Positions 11,233 through 18,453 of a DNA stretch of 27,321 nucleotides are shown piece after piece. The stretch is taken from positions 1 to 27,321 of IMG/VR virus record IMGVR_UViG_3300022074_000301. One strand, 5' to 3'. The number at the start of each line of letters is the position of its first letter. Position 1 is the first letter of the stretch. Under the pieces are notes generated by a model that searched no databases, was not told the DNA's origin, and was given only the letters and a program-made list of their open reading frames with translations. The position numbers and the translations under genes were made by a program. The stretch comes from a virus.

Positions 11233-13288
11233 TGTAGAGAACACAACAACTAAGCGTGATGGTAAGTTACATCTAGACCCATTTGAGCCTGATAATTCTT
11301 TGACACTTGTGGGTGTACAGGATTGGTTGTCTGATGAAAGCACTGTGTTTGTGTTTGACCACAAAGAAAAGACAATAGAGGATGATGAATCAGATAAAAA
11401 GCTTCAAAGAGTTCTTGACAACACAACATTACTAATAGGTCATAACCTACAGTATGATCTTCAATGGCTTTGGGCATGTGGTTTTAAGTATGAGGGGGAT
11501 ATATTCGACACTATGCTAGGTGAATACATACTACAGCGAGGTCAGAAGGAGTCTGTTAGCCTTGAGAACTGTGCTATTCGCTACAACCTTGATATGAAAA
11601 AGTCTGATACACTCAAAGACTACTTTAGGCGAGGCTTTCAGACAGACGAGATACCTCTTGAGGAGTTGTCAGAGTATCTTAGACAAGACTTAATGGTAAC
11701 AAAGGCTCTATTCTGGCGACTGATGGAGGAGTACGACAAGCCTGAGTCCAAATCTCTAGTAAATGTTAGGGATCTTACTAATGAAGTATGTAAAACGCTG
11801 ACTAGAATGTACATGAATGGGTTTAAGATAGACAAGGAAGCCTTACAGATAGTGCGCTCTGACTTTGAAGAGGAACTAATAGCCATAGAAAGACGCTTAC
11901 AGGATCAGGTTAGAGAGTTGATGGGTGATACACCTATAAATCTTAACTCTCCAGAGCAGGTTAGCCAGGTTATTTATTCAAGAATACTGTACAACAAGAA
12001 AGAATGGGCAGTTGCTTTTGACTTAGTGGAGGGAAAGGAAGAGTTTAAACAGGCTGTCAAGGATAATAGTGCCATGATGGTCAAAACAAAAGCTAGTGTG
12101 TGTCCTACATGTAACGGTAAGGGAAGAATAATTAAAACTAAAAAGGATGGTACACCTTTTGCCAAGCCAAACAGATGCCCTGAGTGTGATACGAGAGGGT
12201 ACAAACTTAAAAAGCTACGGCACATGGCAGGTCTTGGGTTCTTCCCACCGTCAAAAGAGTGGGTGAGTGCCAACGGTTTCTCTACGAGCAAGGGAAACTT
12301 AGAGCATCTTATAAATATAGCTAAGACAAAAGAGATGAATACAGCAGAAAGGTTCTTGACAGACCTAAAGAGACAGAGTGCTGTGTCCAGTTATCTCTCT
12401 TCCTTTGTTGATGGCATAGAGCATTACACAAAAGAGGATGGCTTCCTGCATGTTACCCTGACGCAACACGTTACGGCTACAGGACGTTTCAGTGGACGCA
12501 ACCCTAACATGCAGAACATGCCTAGAGGTGGTACGTTTCCTGTTAAGAAGGTGTTTGTGTCTCGTTGGAATAGTAAAGAGTTTGGTATGAAGGGTAAGAT
12601 ACTTGAAGCTGACTTTGCACAGCTAGAATTTAGAGTTGCAGCTTTATTATCGCAGGACAAAGTAGCGATGAAAGAAGTATCTACAGGTTTTGATGTTCAC
12701 TCCTACACGGCTCAGATCATCACTGAGGCAGGACAACCTACGTCCAGACAAGAAGCTAAGGCACACACCTTTGCGCCTCTATACGGTGCTACAGGATACG
12801 GTAGAACAAAAGCTGAGGCTGAGTATTACACACACTTTATGGATAAGTATAAAGGTATAGCTAAATGGCATAAGAAACTAGGTGATGAGGCTATCAACCT
12901 TGGTAGAATAAAGATACCCTCAGGTAGGCAGTATGCTTTTCCTGACGTAGAGAGAAGGGCGAGTGGTACTCCAACCCACTTTACCATGATAAAGAACTAC
13001 CCTGTTCAAGGCTTTGCTACAGGTGACATAGTTCCTATTATATTATTAGAGATGGAGAAGCGTTTGAGTAACGATAAGTTAAAGAGTGTTTTAGTAAACA
13101 CAGTGCATGACTCTGTGGTGTTGGATGTTCACCCACTAGAGGAAGAAGCTGTTTTAAATATTATCAAAGATGTTAATGACAATCTTAAAAGGATTATCGA
13201 AAAGCATTATGATATAGAAGTCAATGTTCCTATGTTATTAGAATCAAAAATAGGTGATAATTGGCTTGACGTTAAAGATGTATTCTGA
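11216..13288 (+). CDS. Family A DNA polymerase with DnaJ-like zinc insert
   Basis: A 690-aa T7-like polymerase. The proofreading exonuclease shows LDVENT (D6, E8), GHNLQYD (D81) and YLRQDLM (D158). The polymerase domain shows TGRFSGRNPNMQNMPR (422-437), motif A EADFAQLEFR (D466), motif B RQEAKAHTFAPLYG (511-524) and motif C VHDSVV (H631, D632). Between them, residues 296-324 have CPTCNGKG and CPEC, half of a DnaJ-type zinc domain, a known hallmark of HMO-2011-like marine phages. ATG 11216 follows AAGAAGGAAG; an earlier in-frame non-ATG start at 11183 is rejected. Confidence 0.96.
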   Translation: MKIILDVENTTTKRDGKLHLDPFEPDNSLTLVGVQDWLSDESTVFVFDHKEKTIEDDESDKKLQRVLDNTTLLIGHNLQYDLQWLWACGFKYEGDIFDTMLGEYILQRGQKESVSLENCAIRYNLDMKKSDTLKDYFRRGFQTDEIPLEELSEYLRQDLMVTKALFWRLMEEYDKPESKSLVNVRDLTNEVCKTLTRMYMNGFKIDKEALQIVRSDFEEELIAIERRLQDQVRELMGDTPINLNSPEQVSQVIYSRILYNKKEWAVAFDLVEGKEEFKQAVKDNSAMMVKTKASVCPTCNGKGRIIKTKKDGTPFAKPNRCPECDTRGYKLKKLRHMAGLGFFPPSKEWVSANGFSTSKGNLEHLINIAKTKEMNTAERFLTDLKRQSAVSSYLSSFVDGIEHYTKEDGFLHVTLTQHVTATGRFSGRNPNMQNMPRGGTFPVKKVFVSRWNSKEFGMKGKILEADFAQLEFRVAALLSQDKVAMKEVSTGFDVHSYTAQIITEAGQPTSRQEAKAHTFAPLYGATGYGRTKAEAEYYTHFMDKYKGIAKWHKKLGDEAINLGRIKIPSGRQYAFPDVERRASGTPTHFTMIKNYPVQGFATGDIVPIILLEMEKRLSNDKLKSVLVNTVHDSVVLDVHPLEEEAVLNIIKDVNDNLKRIIEKHYDIEVNVPMLLESKIGDNWLDVKDVF

Positions 13289-13318
13289 TAAAATTCAATT
13301 TCTAAACAGGAGTAATAT

Positions 13319-14200
13319 ATGGAAAATGCATTAGAAGTAATTGGTAAGTCCCCTGCTGATCTAGCAGAGTTAATGGGAATGTCGAACACACCTGCAAAAA
13401 GCACATCAGCTTTAGCAGAGGTGAAGCAAGTACATCAGAATGTGATGGGTACAAAGGAAGTGGATGGCGAGGCTATGGAAGTAGCCATAGTAAAAGCAGG
13501 TGCTTTCTCTGTAACTTTCCCTGACGATACTGTGTACTACAGTGATAAGATAACTATACGATCTTTCATGCAACGCTTTCAGTGGCAGAGGTATGACAAG
13601 AACTTCACAAGACCTGATGGTGGTGAGGGACGTATGTTACGAACAGTAATGGCAACGTCTTTGACAGGTGATCTGAAGGACAACTACGGTGGGTTTAACT
13701 GTGGTAGACCAACAGGTTATATCAAGGATTTTAAATCGTTGCCACAAGAAACACAAGACCTTATGAGAGCAACCTCTAGGTTCAAGGTTCTCTTTGGTCT
13801 GTGTACTCTCGACAAGGCTAAGGATGCCGATGGTAAACCTGTGAAAGTTAAAGAGTTTCCTTTCCTGATGAGGATTAAAAACAGAGATAGCTTTAATGCT
13901 ATAACTGATATGTTTAATCAGATTCAGCGAAAGAATAGGCTTCCCATTCAACACCTGTTACATCTTGGGTCAGAAGTAAAGAGTATTCCTAGTGGGGCAA
14001 CTTATGCTGTTTTGAAGCCTTCACTAGGTAAAGTAGTAGACATCACCACTGACGATCAGGAAGTGTTGAACAACTTTGTCGAGTGGGTAGAATCTATGAA
14101 CTCCATTACTCTCAGCAAGTGGGAAGAACATCGTAGACCTGAGGAACTCTCCGATCAGGAAGACGATATTGTTTCTAACATTGTTGAGATAGAGGAGTAG
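13319..14200 (+). CDS. Putative ssDNA-binding protein
   Basis: A 293-aa soluble protein with AGGAG (13308-13312) before ATG 13319. It has aromatic, basic beta-rich stretches (IRSFMQRFQWQRYDKNFTRP at about 81-100) and a strongly acidic C-terminus ending DDIVSNIVEIEE, the kind of acidic tail found on ssDNA-binding proteins such as T7 gp2.5. Its place between DNA polymerase and recombination nucleases also fits. No OB-fold can be proved from sequence reading, so the role is inference. Confidence 0.5.
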   Translation: MENALEVIGKSPADLAELMGMSNTPAKSTSALAEVKQVHQNVMGTKEVDGEAMEVAIVKAGAFSVTFPDDTVYYSDKITIRSFMQRFQWQRYDKNFTRPDGGEGRMLRTVMATSLTGDLKDNYGGFNCGRPTGYIKDFKSLPQETQDLMRATSRFKVLFGLCTLDKAKDADGKPVKVKEFPFLMRIKNRDSFNAITDMFNQIQRKNRLPIQHLLHLGSEVKSIPSGATYAVLKPSLGKVVDITTDDQEVLNNFVEWVESMNSITLSKWEEHRRPEELSDQEDDIVSNIVEIEE

Positions 14201-14203
14201 TAG

Positions 14204-15064
14204 ATGAACCATCCTGCAGAACTGGCGATCCATTCTTTCCTTCAAAGCGTTATGTCAGGTAAGGCTAGGGTGGATAGTTCTATACTTGATGCAGTAGCTA
14301 ATGATGTGAAAGAGTCATTGGATCGTCAATTCTCAGGGGGAAAAAGAAAGTTTAAACTTCGTATGTCTAATATAGGACGTAAGAAGTGTCAGCTTTGGTT
14401 CGATAAGAATCAGCCTGAGGAAAAGCTTTCTGACTCCCCCTACTTTCTTATCAACATGATACTAGGGGATATTGTCGAGGCTGTCTTTAAAGGGCTATTG
14501 AGGGCAGCCAAGGTAGATTTTGGTGATAGTGAACAGGTGACACTAAAGCTAAAGGACATGTCTGTTGATGGAACGTATGACCTTGTATTAAATGGAAAGG
14601 TTGACGATGTTAAGTCAGCCTCTCCTTGGGCATATGAGAACAAGTTCATAGACTTTGAAACACTAAAAGGAAAAGATAGCTTTGGCTATGTATCTCAGCT
14701 TGTAGGATACGCAAAAGCCAAGGGTGTTCCTGTTGGTGGATGGTGGGTTGTTAACAAAGCAAATGGAAACTTTAAATACGTTAGTGCTAGTGGCGTAGAT
14801 GTTAAAGAAGAAATGGGTAAGATACAAAACACAGTAGACTATATAAATAATGACGAGCCATTTGAGAGATGCTACGAACCGGTAGCTGAGACTTACTATG
14901 GCAAACCTAGTGGTAATATGAAGCTAGGCATTGAGTGTAGTCTATGCTCGTACAGAGAAAAGTGTTGGGATAATCTCCAGGTTCTTCCATCAAAAGTTTC
15001 TAGGTCAGCAACACCACCCTTGATAAACTATGTAAAGTTAGCTGATGCCCAAGATACAATTTAG
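14204..15064 (+). CDS. RecB/Cas4-like PD-(D/E)XK exonuclease
   Basis: A 286-aa nuclease of the RecB superfamily. Visible motifs: GTYD (123-126), DVK (135-137) as the catalytic D-x-K core, and QLVGY (165-169) as the QxxxY box. One N-terminal Cys (C62) and a C-terminal CSLCSYREKC set (C245, C248, C254) have the layout of the Fe-S cluster in Cas4 and AddB nucleases. Likely role: degradation or end-processing of DNA in recombination, or recycling host DNA. The gene begins 3 bases after the SSB candidate and overlaps endonuclease I by 20 bases. Confidence 0.85.
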   Translation: MNHPAELAIHSFLQSVMSGKARVDSSILDAVANDVKESLDRQFSGGKRKFKLRMSNIGRKKCQLWFDKNQPEEKLSDSPYFLINMILGDIVEAVFKGLLRAAKVDFGDSEQVTLKLKDMSVDGTYDLVLNGKVDDVKSASPWAYENKFIDFETLKGKDSFGYVSQLVGYAKAKGVPVGGWWVVNKANGNFKYVSASGVDVKEEMGKIQNTVDYINNDEPFERCYEPVAETYYGKPSGNMKLGIECSLCSYREKCWDNLQVLPSKVSRSATPPLINYVKLADAQDTI

Positions 15065-15455
15065 GAGCAAGTTTGAGGAGAGCGTAGCCAAAGAGTTGCG
15101 CCTCCTTAAACAGAGGATTCGATATGAAAAGATGTCAATCAGATACGCAGTACAAATGTTTAGACTCTATAAGCCTGACTTTGTTCTTAACAATGGTATT
15201 ATTATTGAGGCAAAAGGGTGGTTCAGATCAAGAGACAGAGTAAAGCATTTGTTAATACAGGAGCAGTATCCAGAGTTAGATATACGCTTTCTATTTCAGA
15301 ACGCATACAACACTATTAACAAAGGATCAAAGACTAGATACTGTGATTGGTGCGACAAGTATGGATTTAAATGGACAGATAAGGAGATACCTAAAAAATG
15401 GTTGACAGAAAAGAAGAAGCGAATACAACTAGGAACACTGAGCAAGTGGAAGTAG
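15045..15455 (+). CDS. T7 endonuclease I-like Holliday-junction resolvase
   Basis: A 136-aa homologue of T7 gp3. It matches the family along its length: RSKFEESVAKEL (Glu11), YKPDFVL (Asp45), IIIEAKGWF (Glu55, Lys57), then KHLLIQEQYPELDIRFLF and KGSKTRYCDWCDKYGFKW. The four catalytic residues correspond to E20, D55, E65 and K67 of T7 endonuclease I. It cuts branched DNA, resolving replication and recombination intermediates before packaging, and helps break host DNA. Starts inside the end of the exonuclease gene. Confidence 0.93.
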   Translation: MPKIQFRSKFEESVAKELRLLKQRIRYEKMSIRYAVQMFRLYKPDFVLNNGIIIEAKGWFRSRDRVKHLLIQEQYPELDIRFLFQNAYNTINKGSKTRYCDWCDKYGFKWTDKEIPKKWLTEKKKRIQLGTLSKWK

Positions 15456-15694
15456 ATACCGTAAACAGTCCTCCACACTATACAACAGGAGGTATAGAGT
15501 GTATTGACGCTATGAACGCTATGGCAGAAGGTGCTAACGTATCTTCTTTTGTTTCGTACTGTTGGTTAGCTACTTTTAAATACGTTTGGAGATGGCATTA
15601 CAAAGGCAAACCTATTGAGGACTTAGAGAAAGCTAAGTGGTATATCCAAAGGATGATAGATAAGCTTAAAGAAGAGAGGGAAGATGAAATTTAA
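15398..15694 (+). CDS. DUF3310 protein (T7 gp1.7-like)
   Basis: A 98-aa protein with the DUF3310 pattern: VNSPPHYTTGGIECIDAM at about 22-39, then FKYVWRWHYKGKPIEDLEKA and KWYIQRMIDKL. The family is widespread in phages, and T7 gp1.7, which carries this domain, is a nucleotide kinase; the same role here is inference. The start is unsure: ATG 15398 overlaps the previous gene by 58 bases, and GTG at about 15446 would also leave the domain intact. It overlaps the next gene by 11 bases. Confidence 0.8.
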   Translation: MVDRKEEANTTRNTEQVEVDTVNSPPHYTTGGIECIDAMNAMAEGANVSSFVSYCWLATFKYVWRWHYKGKPIEDLEKAKWYIQRMIDKLKEEREDEI

Positions 15695-15863
15695 GATAGT
15701 AGCAGAGGTAGAGATAGACGATGAGTCAAGTCATCTCCCTGTAACCTGCGATGCAGCATCTAAGAAAAAAGAAGGTGAAAAAGTTGTATCTGATATAGTT
15801 AAAGATCTTCTCTACGACATTGACGACATTGAAATTAACAGCATAAAGGTAACAAGAATATGA
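15684..15863 (+). CDS. Small acidic hypothetical protein, 59 aa
   Basis: ATG 15684 has AGAGGGAAG just ahead and overlaps the DUF3310 gene; its stop overlaps the reductase start (ATGA at 15860). The 59-aa protein begins MKFKIVAEVEIDDESSHLPV, then has an acidic helix (VSDIVKDLLYDIDDIEINSI) and ends in a strand, giving a beta-alpha-beta impression. Not recognised. Close coupling suggests co-expression with the reductase. Confidence 0.65.
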   Translation: MKFKIVAEVEIDDESSHLPVTCDAASKKKEGEKVVSDIVKDLLYDIDDIEINSIKVTRI

Positions 15864-17746
15864 ACGACTATCAAAAATTTATAGCTATATCTAGATACGC
15901 TAGATGGCTACCAAACGAAAACAGAAGAGAAACATGGGAAGAAACTGTCAGCAGGTATGTTGACTTTATGTCGTTAAAGGTCAAGGGACATCTGCCCATA
16001 CCACAACTAAAAGATGCTATAACTAAGCTAGAAGTTATGCCTTCTATGAGAGCGTTGATGACAGCCGGACTTGCGTTGGAAAGAGATAATACAGCAGGGT
16101 ATAACTGTAGCTACCTACCAGTAGATGACCCAAAGTCTTTTGATGAGGCTATGTATATCTTATTGTGTGGTACAGGTGTTGGCTTCTCTGTAGAGAGAGA
16201 CTACGTTAACAGGCTACCTGATATACCTGAGGGACTAGAGCCTGTTGATACTGTCATAAAAGTACAAGACAGTAAAGAGGGTTGGGCAAAGTCTTTACGA
16301 AAACTTATAGGGCATCTGTATATGGGAGAAATACCTTCATGGGATGTGTCAGACGTAAGACCTGCAGGAGCTAGACTAAAAATATTCGGTGGTAGGGCAT
16401 CAGGTCCTGCACCTTTAGTGGATCTTTTTAACTTTACTGTGTCTCTATTCAAACACAATCAAGGACGTAAACTATCAAGCTACGACTGTCATAATATGAT
16501 GTGCAAGGTTGGGGAGGTCGTTGTGTCAGGAGGTGTTAGACGTTCAGCTATGATTAGTCTGTCTAACCTTTCTGACGGACGTATGCGACACGCTAAGTCA
16601 GGACAATGGTGGGAGACAGCACCACAGATGGCACTATCTAATAACTCTGTAGCCTATACACAGAAGCCTGACGGAGAGACATTCCTGAGAGAGTGGGTAT
16701 CTCTCGTTGAGTCTAAGTCAGGAGAGCGTGGTATCTTTAATAGACTATCAGCAAAGGAGCAAGCAAAGAAGTTTGGCAGGAGAGATCCTAACCATGAGTT
16801 TGGCACTAATCCTTGTAGTGAAATTATACTTAGACCCTATCAATTCTGTAACCTTACAGAGGTTGTAATACGAGAGAAGGATAAGTATGATGATCTAAAA
16901 AGAAAGGTAATGCTTGCCACTATACTTGGTACAGCACAATCAACGCTGACTAAGTTTCCTTACCTGCGTAAGGTGTGGAAGGATAACACTGAAGAGGAAA
17001 GACTACTAGGTGTTAGTCTTACAGGCATAATGGATAACGAATTAACAAGTGGGAAAAAACATGGGCTTAAAGAAACCCTCACTAAACTCAGAGAGGTTGC
17101 AGTTGAAACAAACAAAGAATGGTCAGCTATCTTCGGTATTCCACAAAGCACAGCAATTACGTGTGTCAAACCAAGTGGAACGGTATCGCAACTTGTTGAT
17201 TCAAGCAGTGGCATACACCCTCGTCATAGCTCTTTTTACATTAGGACTGTGCGTGGTGACAATAAAGATCCTCTCACTCAGTTTATGATTGACAGCAATA
17301 TACCTAGTGAACCAGACGTAATGAAGCCAGATACACAAACGGTGTTTAGCTTTCCTATGAAGTCACCTCGTAAATCAGTGATGAGGGACGATATGACAGC
17401 CATAGAACAGCTACAAACGTGGCTCACATACCAGAGGCATTGGTGTGAACACAAGCCGTCAGTGACCATCTCTGTGAGGGATGACGAGTGGATGGAAGTA
17501 GGTGCGTTTGTATTTAACCACTTTGAAGAAATGTCTGGTGTGTCGTTCTTACCACACTCCGATCATGCTTATCAGCAAGCACCCTATCAAGAGTGTGCAG
17601 AAGAGGTATACAATGAGTTTAGCAGTAAGTTCGGACATATAAATTGGGATAAGTTTCAGAGCTATGAGAAGGAGGACAATACACAGTCCTCTCAGACATT
17701 TGCTTGCTCTGGTGATTCATGTGAAATAGTAGATATAGGGAGTTAG
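15860..17746 (+). CDS. Class II (adenosylcobalamin-dependent) ribonucleotide reductase
   Basis: A 628-aa monomeric class II reductase that makes deoxynucleotides from ribonucleotides. NCSYLPVDD gives redox Cys83; TNPCSEI gives thiyl Cys319 and Glu321; QFCNLTEV gives partner Cys330. The 11-residue distance 319-330 matches Cys408-Cys419 of the Lactobacillus leichmannii enzyme. VKPSGTVSQLVDSSSGIHPR and the C-terminal Cys pair in ACSGDSCE (reducing tail) also fit. No B subunit is needed. The phage would depend on host cobalamin and thioredoxin; no thioredoxin gene is seen here. Confidence 0.93.
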   Translation: MNDYQKFIAISRYARWLPNENRRETWEETVSRYVDFMSLKVKGHLPIPQLKDAITKLEVMPSMRALMTAGLALERDNTAGYNCSYLPVDDPKSFDEAMYILLCGTGVGFSVERDYVNRLPDIPEGLEPVDTVIKVQDSKEGWAKSLRKLIGHLYMGEIPSWDVSDVRPAGARLKIFGGRASGPAPLVDLFNFTVSLFKHNQGRKLSSYDCHNMMCKVGEVVVSGGVRRSAMISLSNLSDGRMRHAKSGQWWETAPQMALSNNSVAYTQKPDGETFLREWVSLVESKSGERGIFNRLSAKEQAKKFGRRDPNHEFGTNPCSEIILRPYQFCNLTEVVIREKDKYDDLKRKVMLATILGTAQSTLTKFPYLRKVWKDNTEEERLLGVSLTGIMDNELTSGKKHGLKETLTKLREVAVETNKEWSAIFGIPQSTAITCVKPSGTVSQLVDSSSGIHPRHSSFYIRTVRGDNKDPLTQFMIDSNIPSEPDVMKPDTQTVFSFPMKSPRKSVMRDDMTAIEQLQTWLTYQRHWCEHKPSVTISVRDDEWMEVGAFVFNHFEEMSGVSFLPHSDHAYQQAPYQECAEEVYNEFSSKFGHINWDKFQSYEKEDNTQSSQTFACSGDSCEIVDIGS

Positions 17747-17748
17747 TA

Positions 17749-17988
17749 ATGAGTGCGTTTGTAATATATGCCACAATATTCATAAATGGTATAGTCAGTG
17801 TAATAGAATATAAAGGTGAACAATTTGTAGACCAAGATAAATGTTTACACTATTTAGTAAAGGAGAATAAACACATTAACGAAACATTAGATAAGCATCT
17901 AAAACAAACGTACAGAAATGGTGCTAGTGTTTTATACATAGGATGTTCAGAACGTGGTAACTTTACAGGTCAAAATGAAACCATATGA
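17749..17988 (+). CDS. Hypothetical protein, 79 aa
   Basis: ATG 17749 follows the reductase stop by two bases, with GGGAG at 17738-17742. The protein begins MSAFVIYATIFINGIVSVIE and has a charged helical middle (NKHINETLDKHLKQTYRNGA) and one Cys near the end. The hydrophobic N-terminus looks more like a beta-strand pair than a membrane helix. Not recognised. It overlaps the next gene by 14 bases. Confidence 0.65.
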   Translation: MSAFVIYATIFINGIVSVIEYKGEQFVDQDKCLHYLVKENKHINETLDKHLKQTYRNGASVLYIGCSERGNFTGQNETI

Positions 17989-18199
17989 ACAAGGATACAG
18001 CGTCTTTGTGAGAGGTAAACTCTCTGAGGGGACAAAGATGCTGAGAGGTAATCCCTTTCACCTTGGAAGTGTAGCTTCTAAAGAATGGGAACGTGGCTTC
18101 AACGCTGCGTATTATCGCAACTGGGGGAGGCAATATGACTTCAGCGAGGAGAGAAGCAGAAAAAGCTTTCAAAAAAATGGAGGTAGATATGGAAAGTGA
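17975..18199 (+). CDS. Hypothetical protein, 74 aa
   Basis: ATG 17975 is chosen over an earlier in-frame GTG at 17954 inside the previous gene. The product is basic and aromatic (GNPFHLGSVASKEWERGFNA, then YYRNWGRQYDFSEER), a pattern seen in small phage proteins in which an xEWxxGF segment repeats the Gly-Asn-Pro-Phe context. No function is known to me. It overlaps the next gene by 11 or 65 bases depending on that gene's start. Confidence 0.6.
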   Translation: MKPYEQGYSVFVRGKLSEGTKMLRGNPFHLGSVASKEWERGFNAAYYRNWGRQYDFSEERSRKSFQKNGGRYGK

Positions 18200-18419
18200 A
18201 ATAGGTCTTGAAGATATGGCAAAACAGATCAATGAGTTGGAGGCACAACTTAATGATATGAAAAAAGCTTATCGTGAAAAAAAGATGGCAGGTCTTAAAT
18301 CTGCTATGGAAGCACGTAAGTCTGCCGATGAAGCTGTACGAGAAGAGTTAAAAGCTCTTGGAGTTACAACATCTTCATGGACATCAGATCCATTTAAATT
18401 ATATACCAAATGGTATTAA
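18135..18419 (+). CDS. Coiled-coil hypothetical protein, 94 aa
   Basis: Last rightward gene. ATG 18135 has GGGGGAGG immediately ahead, but with only four bases between; ATG 18189 (76 aa) after GGAGG at 18179-18183 is an alternative that overlaps the previous gene less. The protein is a long charged helix (LEDMAKQINELEAQLNDMKK, then KKMAGLKSAMEARK) with coiled-coil character and an aromatic tail ending KLYTKWY. Length and helix recall small nucleoid-like or structural proteins; no family assigned. A terminator follows directly. Confidence 0.65.
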   Translation: MTSARREAEKAFKKMEVDMESEIGLEDMAKQINELEAQLNDMKKAYREKKMAGLKSAMEARKSADEAVREELKALGVTTSSWTSDPFKLYTKWY

Positions 18420-18425
18420 ACTTTT

Positions 18426-18453
18426 GGGGGAGCTTAGTCTCCCCTAATTTTTT
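18426..18453 (+). terminator. Rho-independent terminator between convergent gene blocks
   Basis: GGGGAG (18427-18432) pairs with CTCCCC (18439-18444) around a six-base loop CTTAGT, followed by TAATTTTTT (18445-18453). It ends the rightward transcript eight bases after the last stop codon. The minus-strand gene's stop (18444-18446) lies inside it; read leftward the hairpin lacks a good U-tract. Confidence 0.88.

Noticed and set aside
12101-12187. A DnaJ chaperone or a separate gene fused to the polymerase
   Set aside because: Only half of the central zinc domain is present, with no J domain, and the polymerase frame is continuous through it.
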